DNA of 64,000 nucleotides from the NCBI RefSeq assembly GCF_039521745.1, contig NZ_BAAACT010000018.1. One strand, given 5' to 3'. Under the pieces are notes generated by a model, which was given only the letters and a program-made list of their open reading frames with translations, was not told the origin of the DNA and searched no databases. Shown here piece by piece: positions 14,569 through 24,079 of this stretch. Source of the DNA: Faecalicatena contorta (lineage in GTDB: Bacteria > Bacillota > Clostridia > Lachnospirales > Lachnospiraceae). A program made the position numbers and the translations under genes. The first letter of the stretch is position 1. The number at the start of each line of letters is the position of its first letter.

Positions 14569-17500
14569 CTATTTTTTCAATCTCTTACGGAGCAACAGCA
14601 TCAGCAGAACTATTGCTGATAAAACTAACGCCACAACTGCTACAAATATTCTGCTTTCATCTCCCGTTTTAATGACATCTGGTTTCTTTACCGTTTCACT
14701 ACCTGCATTTTCTCTGATGGTCACTTTCAGCCGGCAGCTTTTCCCTTCATAAACTACAGTCAAATATATATCACCGCTTTTGCTGCTGTCAAATCCCTTA
14801 ACCTGATACCCTGAAATGAGCTCGGTCGTGCCATCCTCATATCTTGCCATAACCTCCATGCCTGTAATATCCAGCTTTTCCCCAACCTGATATATCTTTT
14901 TATTGGGTTCTTTTGTAATTTCTATCGACACCAATTCTTTATCATCCGTTTCCCCGCCGTCCGGTTTCTCTGACCTTTTTATCGTAAATGTTGTTTCTGC
15001 TATCCCTGATTTGGAAACAATTGCAATATTGTACACTCCTGCTTCAAGTCCGTCCAGATATGACTCTTTTAAAGTTACAACAGTACTGCCTTCGCTCACT
15101 TCATAGCATTCACTGTTCAAATCAGTTCCATTAACTGTTACCTTAATAAAATCTGCAAATAAAGCATCCGACTTAATGATCAGATTTCCTTTTGTACCAT
15201 TATCCCAAACAGCATTTGCCCCTTCTATAATTTCTGGTTCCTCAGGCAGTTTGAGACCCTCGACAATTGTTGTATCAACGTCTGGTCTTTCCGCTTTAAC
15301 AAGAACTGTTGGTTCCTCATCCTCTTTAATCACACAAACATTATCCAAGATAAAAGAAACATTTTCTTTATCCTTCATCTCCATATGGGGTTCATTAATC
15401 CATATAGCAACTTTTGCTGCATTCTTAAAATTAGCTGGTGCAGCCGGAATTAACTCTACGTGTTTCGTTTCACCTGCTGCAACCTGCAGCCAGTTTTGTG
15501 TAAGTCCCCCTTCTGTATCGTATATATTAACCGCATAGTAAAGAGTATACTCATTTGGATTTCCTATATCAAAAGTCAAATGATTAGACATCAAATCCCA
15601 ATACTCTCCACCCGCAGCTGTCCAGACAACCTGAGTAAGATCGTTCCATGAGCCCATCTTAGGAACTGTAACCTTTAAAACACTATTATTATTTTCTGTT
15701 ATAATTTCACTCTCGGCAGGTTTTCCATTCGTTACTATATAAGAAACATCCTCCCCCTCTTCAAAGGTCGTGTCAGGGAATACGGCAGCTTCACTTTCTA
15801 TCACCACTGCATCCTTTGAATTTTTCGAAAACATTGTCATTGCAGTATCTAAAATCTTTAATTGTGTTTGTATTTCTTTGTCGGTACGCATTACATCCTT
15901 CAATAAGGCACAAGCATCTGTAATTACATTCGTAAAACTTTCAAAATTAATTTGGGTTATCCATTTAGCGCCAGCCGGCAAACCTGAACCGTCTTCCGAA
16001 AGATAAAGGTTATCACCAATCATGTTCAATGCTTCCTCGATTTTCACCTTCAGCGGCGCTGCGTCTGCACAGGCTGCTGCTGCTTTATCGTAATTATTAA
16101 TAATTGATACACAAGATACGCGCCCGCCTTCCGGCATAGAAACAACAATTTTATTGGTTCCTTCCTTTACCTCAGCAGGATCTATATCAAAATCTGCTGT
16201 AGTGAAGATATCTCCGGTTTTATTAGTATATTCCAAATCTCTGTTCCCAACTACTTTGCCGTTGAGAGATATGGTCATAGTTCCGGCGAAACCACTTCCT
16301 GACTTACCAAATCCTACCCGTATTGTCGAATCAACAAGGTCACTCTTAGAAGATTCAACGGTAAATTCCATATGATTTCCTGTTTCAACCAATTCTTCCC
16401 GGGCATAGTCTACTTCTTTGTATACTTCACTTACAAATTCAGCCGCATCTGATACTTTAATTTCAAACATTGCCATTTCCTGTACACGCATATGAATATC
16501 ATTTAAATCATCTACCATTATTTCTTCATAGGTAAGCTTAGCATTTTCCAAAAAATAATGTTTTTCACTTATATTTTCTATTTGAATCCCATTCCCTAAT
16601 ATACCCTCAATATCAAGATTTACTTGCTGATTATTTAAATTTTGAACAGCCAGATATATGGTATCTCCCTGTCTGACAGCCTTTGTATAAATACGGCTTT
16701 TAAGTACCGGATCATCTGTACTTATGGATGCCGGTATAAAGGCGCCATTAAAATCAGTCCACATATCTACATATGCTTCCAGGGGAGTCATCTCCTCAAG
16801 AATGCCTGTCTGACCCTCATTGTACTTATACAGCTGATTGTTCCCATTTGGTCTCCAACTGCAAACCGGGTACAAATAAGGAATCAGTGAGTCAATTGTA
16901 TCAGCATATTCTAAAGATTGGATAAAGTATCCGTTAAATGCCGTAAGATTTTGAAAATAATCAATATCTGTATTTAAAGAATTATAGCTTCCTTCTTCTG
17001 TGATCAGAATCGGCCGTACATTATCGGTATTCTCCATGTGTGCTCTCAGCAAATCCATAACTGCCTGAAATCTCCCACATAAAAAACCATCTGAGTTTTC
17101 TTCCCTGCCATTTACATACAAACTGGCCGAATTCTCGTAAAAGTGATGCGAATACCAGTCTAAATGCCCTTTCGTATCATCCATAAATTTTAATTGACGA
17201 AAAGCATCTTTAAAATCATCTTTCTCAATATACATGAATGCAGAGCTTGGTCCTCCCACCAAAACCTCAGGAACTTCCTTCTTAATTGCATCAGCAACTT
17301 CATTATGAAATTCAGCAAGATAATTCCACGCTGTATCCTCATCACATGTATTGAAAAAAGCCCACTCGCCACTAAATGTAGATTCATTTTTCACTTCAAT
17401 ATATCGAGGACCGTATCCGTCAAATCTTGTGTCAATTGCTTTCGTAAGCTTTGCCGCTGTATCTGCCGCTGCCTTGAAATATTTATAATCTGGTGTTGCC

Positions 17501-18621
17501 ATATTAATATTTTTAATATTAATATCTCCCAGTTCTCCCCATTGCCACTCGGGCCATCCATCATAAGTCAGAATATAATCATCCTGGGTTGCCGGAAACA
17601 GAGTGTTCAATTTATCAACCATAACCGGGTTTAAGGCATAACTTTCAAACAAAGCATCGGTATTAGAGTATCCGTCAGCCCCCTCGGTCAGCAACCCACC
17701 TGCGTCTTTTATTTGGAATGTTCCTCTTCCTGGTGTAAACTTCCAGTCTCTGTATGTTTTAGAGAACACTTCATCATCTAATATCGGAGTATTCATGTTA
17801 GAAAACACCTGTACCGGCCCGCTGTTTACATGTACACGCTTAAACACATCATCTTCCATTTTGTTAACGCCATCAATGCTTAGATTCTTTGTAGCGTCAA
17901 ATGATACAGTAGCATCAATCACATCTTTATCTGATCCAATTACTCCATAAGCAGATGTGTCATATTCCATAGGTAAACCGTTTTCTTCCCACAAGTTAAT
18001 AAAATTTAAGCTTCCCGTCCCCAGGAACTTCAGTTTATATCCCGTATAATTCACTTCTCCATTCACTTTATGCTCGGTGGGATTCATTAAAGATGACTCA
18101 TTTGCCGAGGTCTTTCCATAAGAGGTCCATTGAGGTTCACCTCCAATAGAAAATTCACCTTTCCATGCCTGCCCATAGTTTGGTAACAGATGTTCCTTTC
18201 CGTCCGGATCAACAATATACATTTTGCATGTGCCGCTGTCTGCAATCGACCCAGTATAACGCACATCTCCAAATAAACGTAAAATCCTTGCAATCTCTTC
18301 TGGGATAGGGATCTCACACTCTCCATTTACCTGCAACGGCTCTTCCGGAAAGTAAAAATTAATTCTTCTTACACGATTTTCACCATTAATACTGCTTTTA
18401 TAAGCAATTGGATCAATCTCCCTGTTAGAAAATTCAGTTTTATACTTCTCTATAACCGTATCGACCGTATCAAACGATATTTTATTTTCAATAATATCTT
18501 CTGGTAAATCACTTTGTCTGTCTTCTGCCTGAACAGGCTTATTTGATAGCGCTAATGTCGGCAGCATCACACTTACACATAATAAAACTGCTATTATTCT
18601 TCTAATCCTTGTATGTTTCAT
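14569..18621 (-). CDS. Cell-surface GH86-like agarase/porphyranase
   Basis: About 1350 residues. A signal peptide (basic start, hydrophobic core, cleavage near QAEDRQ) is followed by a beta-rich region and a clan GH-A type barrel (about 250-680). The likely acid/base Glu is in YIEVKNESTF and the nucleophile Glu in ILITEEGSY, with DWYSHHFYE before it. Then come beta-sandwich modules including one beginning FEEGED, an X2-like domain, a Big_3 domain and a C-terminal IKTGDES sorting-like motif with membrane span and basic tail. GH86 is the closest family I can name; GH39-like is the alternative. It is the last gene of the GH50 operon. The ATG at 18621 is chosen for its signal peptide; its AAAGGAG lies rather far upstream (about 14 bases). 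Confidence 0.6.
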   Translation of the reverse strand: MKHTRIRRIIAVLLCVSVMLPTLALSNKPVQAEDRQSDLPEDIIENKISFDTVDTVIEKYKTEFSNREIDPIAYKSSINGENRVRRINFYFPEEPLQVNGECEIPIPEEIARILRLFGDVRYTGSIADSGTCKMYIVDPDGKEHLLPNYGQAWKGEFSIGGEPQWTSYGKTSANESSLMNPTEHKVNGEVNYTGYKLKFLGTGSLNFINLWEENGLPMEYDTSAYGVIGSDKDVIDATVSFDATKNLSIDGVNKMEDDVFKRVHVNSGPVQVFSNMNTPILDDEVFSKTYRDWKFTPGRGTFQIKDAGGLLTEGADGYSNTDALFESYALNPVMVDKLNTLFPATQDDYILTYDGWPEWQWGELGDINIKNINMATPDYKYFKAAADTAAKLTKAIDTRFDGYGPRYIEVKNESTFSGEWAFFNTCDEDTAWNYLAEFHNEVADAIKKEVPEVLVGGPSSAFMYIEKDDFKDAFRQLKFMDDTKGHLDWYSHHFYENSASLYVNGREENSDGFLCGRFQAVMDLLRAHMENTDNVRPILITEEGSYNSLNTDIDYFQNLTAFNGYFIQSLEYADTIDSLIPYLYPVCSWRPNGNNQLYKYNEGQTGILEEMTPLEAYVDMWTDFNGAFIPASISTDDPVLKSRIYTKAVRQGDTIYLAVQNLNNQQVNLDIEGILGNGIQIENISEKHYFLENAKLTYEEIMVDDLNDIHMRVQEMAMFEIKVSDAAEFVSEVYKEVDYAREELVETGNHMEFTVESSKSDLVDSTIRVGFGKSGSGFAGTMTISLNGKVVGNRDLEYTNKTGDIFTTADFDIDPAEVKEGTNKIVVSMPEGGRVSCVSIINNYDKAAAACADAAPLKVKIEEALNMIGDNLYLSEDGSGLPAGAKWITQINFESFTNVITDACALLKDVMRTDKEIQTQLKILDTAMTMFSKNSKDAVVIESEAAVFPDTTFEEGEDVSYIVTNGKPAESEIITENNNSVLKVTVPKMGSWNDLTQVVWTAAGGEYWDLMSNHLTFDIGNPNEYTLYYAVNIYDTEGGLTQNWLQVAAGETKHVELIPAAPANFKNAAKVAIWINEPHMEMKDKENVSFILDNVCVIKEDEEPTVLVKAERPDVDTTIVEGLKLPEEPEIIEGANAVWDNGTKGNLIIKSDALFADFIKVTVNGTDLNSECYEVSEGSTVVTLKESYLDGLEAGVYNIAIVSKSGIAETTFTIKRSEKPDGGETDDKELVSIEITKEPNKKIYQVGEKLDITGMEVMARYEDGTTELISGYQVKGFDSSKSGDIYLTVVYEGKSCRLKVTIRENAGSETVKKPDVIKTGDESRIFVAVVALVLSAIVLLMLLLRKRLKK

Positions 18622-18688
18622 CTTCTGCTTCTGTTCTCCTTTCCTCATTACAAAGGTTTTGTCTGCGTCCCGGATCGTTGACAATCGC

Positions 18689-19930
18689 TTAGGCATGTTG
18701 GATAGATATTTGCCGCAGCCGCAATTCTCCCCTTCCCTCCTTTGTACCTGTCAGCGAAATCTTTCGCAACAGACCGCTTTCCTGTGGTATTTGAAATTCA
18801 CAACAATAGATTTGTTGATCCTGCCTTACCTCCAAAGGGATCGTAATTTCTCCAGGCGCAAGTTTCCAATATTCACCTGTTTGATCCACCCACTCCAGCT
18901 TAAGCAGCAGCATCTCCGAAAAACCGCTCCATTCCAGTTCAAGACGCAGTCTCATCTTCCCCCTCATTAATATACCAGGAAAAACCGGACTGCGAATTCC
19001 ACGCATTTCTGTTGGAATAACACGGATGCCGCTTCTGTCCCAATGCACATCCGTATAATCTGTCAGAAACCAGTTATTGTTTCCCAGGGTAAAATCCCAC
19101 TGCTTATTCCCACTTGTGTCCTCACTGTCATCCTGTGGAATCACAACATCTCCATTGCAATCAAACTGCAGATCCTGCACACGAATCCCGCGGTAAAAAA
19201 TTCCTGTATCATGAAATTCATTGCAGATGTACCAATGCCCTTTCCATTGGAATACATCATTATGACCGCCTCCTATGAACTTTCCCTTATACAGATAAGG
19301 ACCTTTCAGATGTTTAGAGACAGCGTATTGGTTTCCATAACACAGATAATACTGTTCACGGTATTTGAATACTGTTGATTTATCACCCGTCTTCAATTCC
19401 CGTCCCTTAGCATCCAGCACTTGAACCGGCTGCGCCGCTCCTGACGGCGCCAACAGATCTTCTGCCAGTTCCACACAATAGTAACGCCCCGCGCCAAAAA
19501 ACATCGTATAAACACCATCTTCTTCATATACGCTGGGATCATATACTGCTGTATCTGCAAATCCCTGCGGCAGCAGAGGTTTTCCTAATACATCCTTATA
19601 TGGTCCCTCAACATGTTCTGCACAGGCTACTCCTATATCAATATTCTTATTGGAGAAAAACCAGTAGTATTTTTCATCTTTTTTTAAAATATAACCCGCC
19701 CAGCAATTATCATTCAAATCCCCAATATAAGTATCACCAGGTAAAATCTCTCCAATCTTTTTCCAATCTTTCATATTAAAAGAGGACAGTATACACCATT
19801 TATCCATTCGCCAGGTATCTTCTGTTTTTGGACTTTTGTCACTCCCGCAGAATATGTAAATCTGGTCATTTTCCACCAATGCATGTGGGTCGGCCAACCC
19901 TGCAAAAGGCATAATATTTCTATTGATCAT
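18689..19930 (-). CDS. GH43-like beta-propeller glycosidase
   Basis: A 413-residue protein without signal peptide. Five-bladed-propeller motifs are evident: GLADPHALVENDQIYIF (general-base Asp), AVYDPSVYEEDGVYTMFFG (pKa-modulating Asp) and HWYICNEFHDTG (possible acid Glu). A C-terminal beta-sandwich of about 130 residues follows. The fold fits GH43 and related families including GH117. Between GH50 and GH86-like genes, an exo-activity on agar or porphyran oligosaccharides, such as removal of the anhydro-galactose end, is plausible but unproven. The start overlaps the stop of a 13-codon leader frame. Confidence 0.7.
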   Translation of the reverse strand: MINRNIMPFAGLADPHALVENDQIYIFCGSDKSPKTEDTWRMDKWCILSSFNMKDWKKIGEILPGDTYIGDLNDNCWAGYILKKDEKYYWFFSNKNIDIGVACAEHVEGPYKDVLGKPLLPQGFADTAVYDPSVYEEDGVYTMFFGAGRYYCVELAEDLLAPSGAAQPVQVLDAKGRELKTGDKSTVFKYREQYYLCYGNQYAVSKHLKGPYLYKGKFIGGGHNDVFQWKGHWYICNEFHDTGIFYRGIRVQDLQFDCNGDVVIPQDDSEDTSGNKQWDFTLGNNNWFLTDYTDVHWDRSGIRVIPTEMRGIRSPVFPGILMRGKMRLRLELEWSGFSEMLLLKLEWVDQTGEYWKLAPGEITIPLEVRQDQQIYCCEFQIPQESGLLRKISLTGTKEGRGELRLRQISIQHA

Positions 19931-19968
19931 TGCATTTTTGTATGAAATTTATAGAAGCTAAACAACAT
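19927..19968 (-). other. 13-codon leader frame coupled to the GH43-like gene
   Basis: AAAGGA stands five bases before an ATG that opens a 13-codon frame (MLFSFYKFHTKMQ). Its TGA overlaps the ATG of the GH43-like gene (ATGA). The main gene has no other convincing ribosome site, so translation may depend on this leader. A TATAAT box lies upstream near 19996-20001 without a clear -35 element. Confidence 0.4.
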
Positions 19969-20081
19969 ACTTTTCCTTTCTTTTAATTTTCTGATTATAA
20001 TACATTCAGATACTGTGTACTTTAGATTTCTTTTCTGTAGTTCAACTACTTGAAGGAGTTGATATTTATAGGTTTATACCG

Positions 20082-23000
20082 TCATTGTGCAGGTTTCTGC
20101 GTTGTACGATTCTCCTTCCTTTTATACTGCCTTAAAAATACTGCCCCAAGAACAGACAATGCCGCCAAAGTTACTGCCAGACCTGCAACAGGCAATGCAG
20201 TTTTATCACCCGTCTTAGGCAAGCCAACCGGTTTCTCACCATTCGGCTCTTTCAGTTTCTCACCATTCGGCTCTTTCGGTTTCTCACCATTTGGCTCTTT
20301 CGGATCCTCTCCATTTGGCTCTTTGGGCTTATCCTCTCCATCTCCTTCCGCAGCAAAACCAGTCACTACCACTTCGCAGCGTTCAGCCACATCAGGATTT
20401 ATCAAAGATTGCGCTGTGATGAATGCTTTCCCATCCCCTCTCGCCGTCACTGTACCGTCCTGACCAACTACAGCCACTTTTTCATCCGTACTGCTCCAAA
20501 CAACACCCGAATCACTAACCGCTTCCGGTTTTACCTGCGCTGTTAGCCGCCCGGTAGGAGACTCTTTTGTTAAAACCAATCTGTTTGCCGATAAAATAAT
20601 TTCACTCACTGTCACCTTCGTCTTTCCTGCATTAACATCATCTATGACATAAGACGCAGAGACAATATCCTCACCCAGCAAATCGCTGTTCTCCCACATA
20701 TATATGCTTATGTTGGTTATCTTTTCCGCATTCAGTCCAGCATTAGCGCCGAAATATCCTTCCTCCGCGCCCCATACATCCTCAGATTTTCCAAACTCAG
20801 CTATCTTTAGCGTTCTTGTATTTTTGGACGGTATTACAAAATAAAACGTTCTGATAGAACCGCCGTTGTCTGTCACATTGACACGTATCTGTATATCAAA
20901 GGGGTTAATGTTGGTTACATTCAGTGCTAACGGCATACCATCATCAAAATCCCAACCTTCTGCATTATTTGCCTGAAGCAGACTAAAGTTCCATGCATTA
21001 GGGTCTTTCACCAGCTCATTGACCGTAACTCTAAGCGCCTGTTTTCCCTCAGTAACACCTTCCCCAGTCACCCGTGCAATATGCATTGGCCTGCCAGCAG
21101 TAATTGTAAAAACATCCTCTTCGCCTTCTTCAAATGAAACATTAGGGAATTTTTTTCGTTCTGATTCCTGAAAACCTGATACTGTCACAGCGCAGCTTGC
21201 CGCGAGCTGCCGGTTATCCTTGGATGTCACAGTGATAACTGCCGTTCCATTCTTATGCGCCGTCACAAGACCGTCCTGGCTGACTGCCGCTACCCTTTCA
21301 TTCGAGCTGCTCCATAATACTTCCCGATTACTTGCCGTCTCCGGCAGCACCTCCGCCGAAAGCCGCAGGTCACGTTCCGCCGGTGTGAGGGAAGCCTCGC
21401 TCTGGCTTATTGATATACTGGCGGCGGCTGTATAAGTAAGCCGAATATCATAAGCACTTTCATTGACTGCCTTGGCTGCTGCGACCAGTTCGGCATAGGG
21501 CTGATCTGTCATATCTACAAAGCCACAATTAGAATTTTCACCATCCCATGCCCTTCCCAAAACAGGCTGGTCATAGTATTGGAACCAGTGAGCGCCCACA
21601 AGATATTCATTTTGGAATACTCCTGTCATATAGTTCGTGTAGGCATTCGCCCTTGCTTCCTGGGTACCGACCTGCACTAACCCCGGTGCAAAATGGCTGC
21701 GGTCGCAGGCATTGAAATGAAATTCGCCGATAATAACTGGCTTATCGTAAGTACCCAACTGCATAAACTCCTGTTCTGCATCTGTTTTATAACAGTTAAA
21801 ACTTACAACATCTGCATATTTCGCACATGCCTGAATCACCTCGCTGCCGCAGCCCCACTGTGCCAGCCGTGAGCCCAGGTACAGAATATCCGGTAATTTC
21901 TCCTTCACAGCCGCACTGATTACACGATAGTATTTATCAGCTAATAAACTTAGGCACATAGATGCGTCTTCTTCTGCAATTGCTCCGTCATATGATGACT
22001 CAACCGACTCCCATGATGCAAGCTGCGTCCCCCATGCAGTATTCAATTCGCCAATATCCGCATACTTGTCCTTCAGCGCTGCAATAAATTCCTTTTTTGC
22101 ATAAATATCAGCCTGGTTCGCATCCCTCTTAAATGCTTCTTTGATCACAGAAAATCTTTGAGCCGGAACCCCTGAATTTCCCCAGGCTATCTCATTGTCA
22201 ACGTAGATTCCCATACAGTAAGGATCAGAATTAACTCCTTTATCAGCAAGTGCCTGCATCTGCCCCATTGCTTCTGCCGCAAACGCCGGATCGAACGGAT
22301 CCGAAATATCTCCCCATGAACCGCCGCTGGATAACTTTGCATGGTTTTGGTTCACCCATGCATGGGCAACATAAGGGAATTCATATTCCGCCCCTTTTCC
22401 ATAGAACATGTCCGGATCTGCCCAGCAGCCCATAGAAGAAAACCCCCATGCCTTGAATCTCCTGACAGCATTCTCCTTCCAGGCTTCCTCCCATGTATCC
22501 CCATACTTGCGTTCCAGATTCGCAGTATAGAAATTGAATGCCTTGCCCGCGTTCTGTCCAAACGGCGGACGCAGGCAATTTGCAACATCTGCATAGTGTT
22601 CGCCTAATTCTCCGTCCTGCGCCGGAAGCCCCTCGAACATAAATTCCCTCCCGCTTACCCATGTCTGGGCATCAGCCAAGCGAATAATATCCAGGCCTGT
22701 GGATACATAAGGATACCCTTGAGGATCAATCAGCATCCATTTCCCTTCCAGCTTTTTTGTGTAAAAATGCCCGGTAGCCTCTTGTCTGTAAGCCTCATTC
22801 TTCATACCATAATAAGCAGAGATTTCTCTCGCCTTTGTCTGCTCAAGCTGCTCGCCAAGCAATATCTCCTCCGTATTTTTACTTGTCTGGAAGTCTTCAT
22901 CAGAACGTATTTTATTGCTGTGATCTATCCCGTTATACTGCCCATAGGTATCCACCAGATTAGAATAGGAAGACTGAAGATCCTGATTAGGGTCGCTGAT

Positions 23001-23771
23001 CACGGAGATATTATCAAAAATAAGCGTTGTTTCCTTCGCACAGCCATTCAGCCAGAAGGTAATGTGTTTGATCGCCGAATAATCAACAACACCGGTTCCC
23101 CATCCGTAGGCGGCTGACACGCCTGCATTGCTCGGAGGATTCGCCAGCATCCCCAGCTCAGCCCCCGTTGCTGATGCTGCTGTATTTACCTTTATCGTCT
23201 TTTCCGCTGGTATAGTCACCTTAAAGACAGCATCCTGACCGACATCATTAGCCACTGAACAGTCAAACTTTACACAAAGCTCCACTGCATTCTGCATTGT
23301 ATTCGTCACATCAAAACTTAGACAGCTATCTGTTCCAAAATCCCAGACCTTCCCTTCTTCCGCATATAAATGAAATCCAGGCCACAGGCTGGCGCCATAG
23401 GTCACCTTCATTGCTCTGTTTCCATCTGTAATTCCTTCATTTTCAATGACTTCTATTTTTACCGGATTAGCCTGGTCGTTTCCATTGCTGTAATTCGTGT
23501 ATGTTTCCCCTTGCTCAAAAGAAATCTTCGGCAGCGGAATCTTTTCGTCCCCGCTGCGATTTGCCTGCGCCGTTATGTCTGTGTTATTATCCACAACATC
23601 TGCCTGATCCATATCTTCTGTCATGGCCTCGTCTTCCTTTCCTTCACTGCCTATTTCTTTTTCCTCATTCGTATCAGCCATACTCACACTCGCATAAGGT
23701 ACAGACACGGAAAACACTATAGCAGCGATACAACATGTCATCAATTTGCATATAAATCTCTTCACCCTCAT
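20082..23771 (-). CDS. Cell-wall-anchored GH50 beta-agarase
   Basis: 1229 residues. A signal peptide (1-32) is followed by a beta-sandwich starting SFEQGE (about 78-265), the GH50 catalytic domain (about 330-790; GKWMLIDPQGYPYVSTG, GREFMFEGLP, FYTANLERKYG), a Big_2 domain, a second FEEGE sandwich, another Big_2 domain, KEPNGE repeats, LPKTG at 1184-1188, a membrane span and a basic tail. The probable acid/base is Glu in GIYVDNEIAWG and the nucleophile Glu in VIIGEFHFN. GH50 enzymes release neoagarobiose-type products from agarose. Sortase would attach it to peptidoglycan. AGAGGTG precedes the start. It heads the operon with GH43-like and GH86-like genes. Confidence 0.85.
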   Translation of the reverse strand: MRVKRFICKLMTCCIAAIVFSVSVPYASVSMADTNEEKEIGSEGKEDEAMTEDMDQADVVDNNTDITAQANRSGDEKIPLPKISFEQGETYTNYSNGNDQANPVKIEVIENEGITDGNRAMKVTYGASLWPGFHLYAEEGKVWDFGTDSCLSFDVTNTMQNAVELCVKFDCSVANDVGQDAVFKVTIPAEKTIKVNTAASATGAELGMLANPPSNAGVSAAYGWGTGVVDYSAIKHITFWLNGCAKETTLIFDNISVISDPNQDLQSSYSNLVDTYGQYNGIDHSNKIRSDEDFQTSKNTEEILLGEQLEQTKAREISAYYGMKNEAYRQEATGHFYTKKLEGKWMLIDPQGYPYVSTGLDIIRLADAQTWVSGREFMFEGLPAQDGELGEHYADVANCLRPPFGQNAGKAFNFYTANLERKYGDTWEEAWKENAVRRFKAWGFSSMGCWADPDMFYGKGAEYEFPYVAHAWVNQNHAKLSSGGSWGDISDPFDPAFAAEAMGQMQALADKGVNSDPYCMGIYVDNEIAWGNSGVPAQRFSVIKEAFKRDANQADIYAKKEFIAALKDKYADIGELNTAWGTQLASWESVESSYDGAIAEEDASMCLSLLADKYYRVISAAVKEKLPDILYLGSRLAQWGCGSEVIQACAKYADVVSFNCYKTDAEQEFMQLGTYDKPVIIGEFHFNACDRSHFAPGLVQVGTQEARANAYTNYMTGVFQNEYLVGAHWFQYYDQPVLGRAWDGENSNCGFVDMTDQPYAELVAAAKAVNESAYDIRLTYTAAASISISQSEASLTPAERDLRLSAEVLPETASNREVLWSSSNERVAAVSQDGLVTAHKNGTAVITVTSKDNRQLAASCAVTVSGFQESERKKFPNVSFEEGEEDVFTITAGRPMHIARVTGEGVTEGKQALRVTVNELVKDPNAWNFSLLQANNAEGWDFDDGMPLALNVTNINPFDIQIRVNVTDNGGSIRTFYFVIPSKNTRTLKIAEFGKSEDVWGAEEGYFGANAGLNAEKITNISIYMWENSDLLGEDIVSASYVIDDVNAGKTKVTVSEIILSANRLVLTKESPTGRLTAQVKPEAVSDSGVVWSSTDEKVAVVGQDGTVTARGDGKAFITAQSLINPDVAERCEVVVTGFAAEGDGEDKPKEPNGEDPKEPNGEKPKEPNGEKLKEPNGEKPVGLPKTGDKTALPVAGLAVTLAALSVLGAVFLRQYKRKENRTTQKPAQ
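20232..20330 (-). repeat. 24-bp coding repeats (wall-spacer region)
   Basis: Four to five tandem copies of a 24-bp unit encoding KEPNGEKP-like repeats, just before the LPKTG motif of the GH50 protein. A hydrophilic proline-rich spacer of this kind crosses the cell wall. Copy number may vary between strains. Confidence 0.8.
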
Positions 23772-24079
23772 TCTTACACCTCTTTCACTGATTTTTCGAC
23801 GAAATGGTTAATCTTTTAATATACTTGATATATTACGCGACAAATTTCCCCCCTCTTCTTTTAGTATTTTATTTTCTTGATTTCTCGTTTTTATTGTATA
23901 CTATTAATAGTTTTTAATCAACCATTATTGTTTTTTTATAACTTTTTGCCAGTTTATTATCAGTCTTTTTGTGCACAATAGCCTGAATCTTAATTGACTT
24001 TGGCATCACAGAACTCCATAATGAAATACCAATCAAAAGCGGGAACCGCATACCGCCAGCCCCCGCCTTGATTTCCGTA
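23772..24079. other. Intergenic region between GH50 and araC
   Basis: No gene seen in 308 bp. The part near GH50 (23800-23920) is very A/T-rich and should hold its promoter; TATACT-like and TATTAA boxes occur but no pair is convincing. Near 24038-24067, arms GCGGG and CCCGC form a G/C stem followed on the minus strand by CTTTTG, a possible terminator for araC. Confidence 0.4.

Noticed and set aside
20232..20330. Regular 24-bp repeats as a possible CRISPR array
   Set aside because: The repeats are contiguous without spacers and encode KEPNGE units in frame in the wall-spacer of the GH50 protein.
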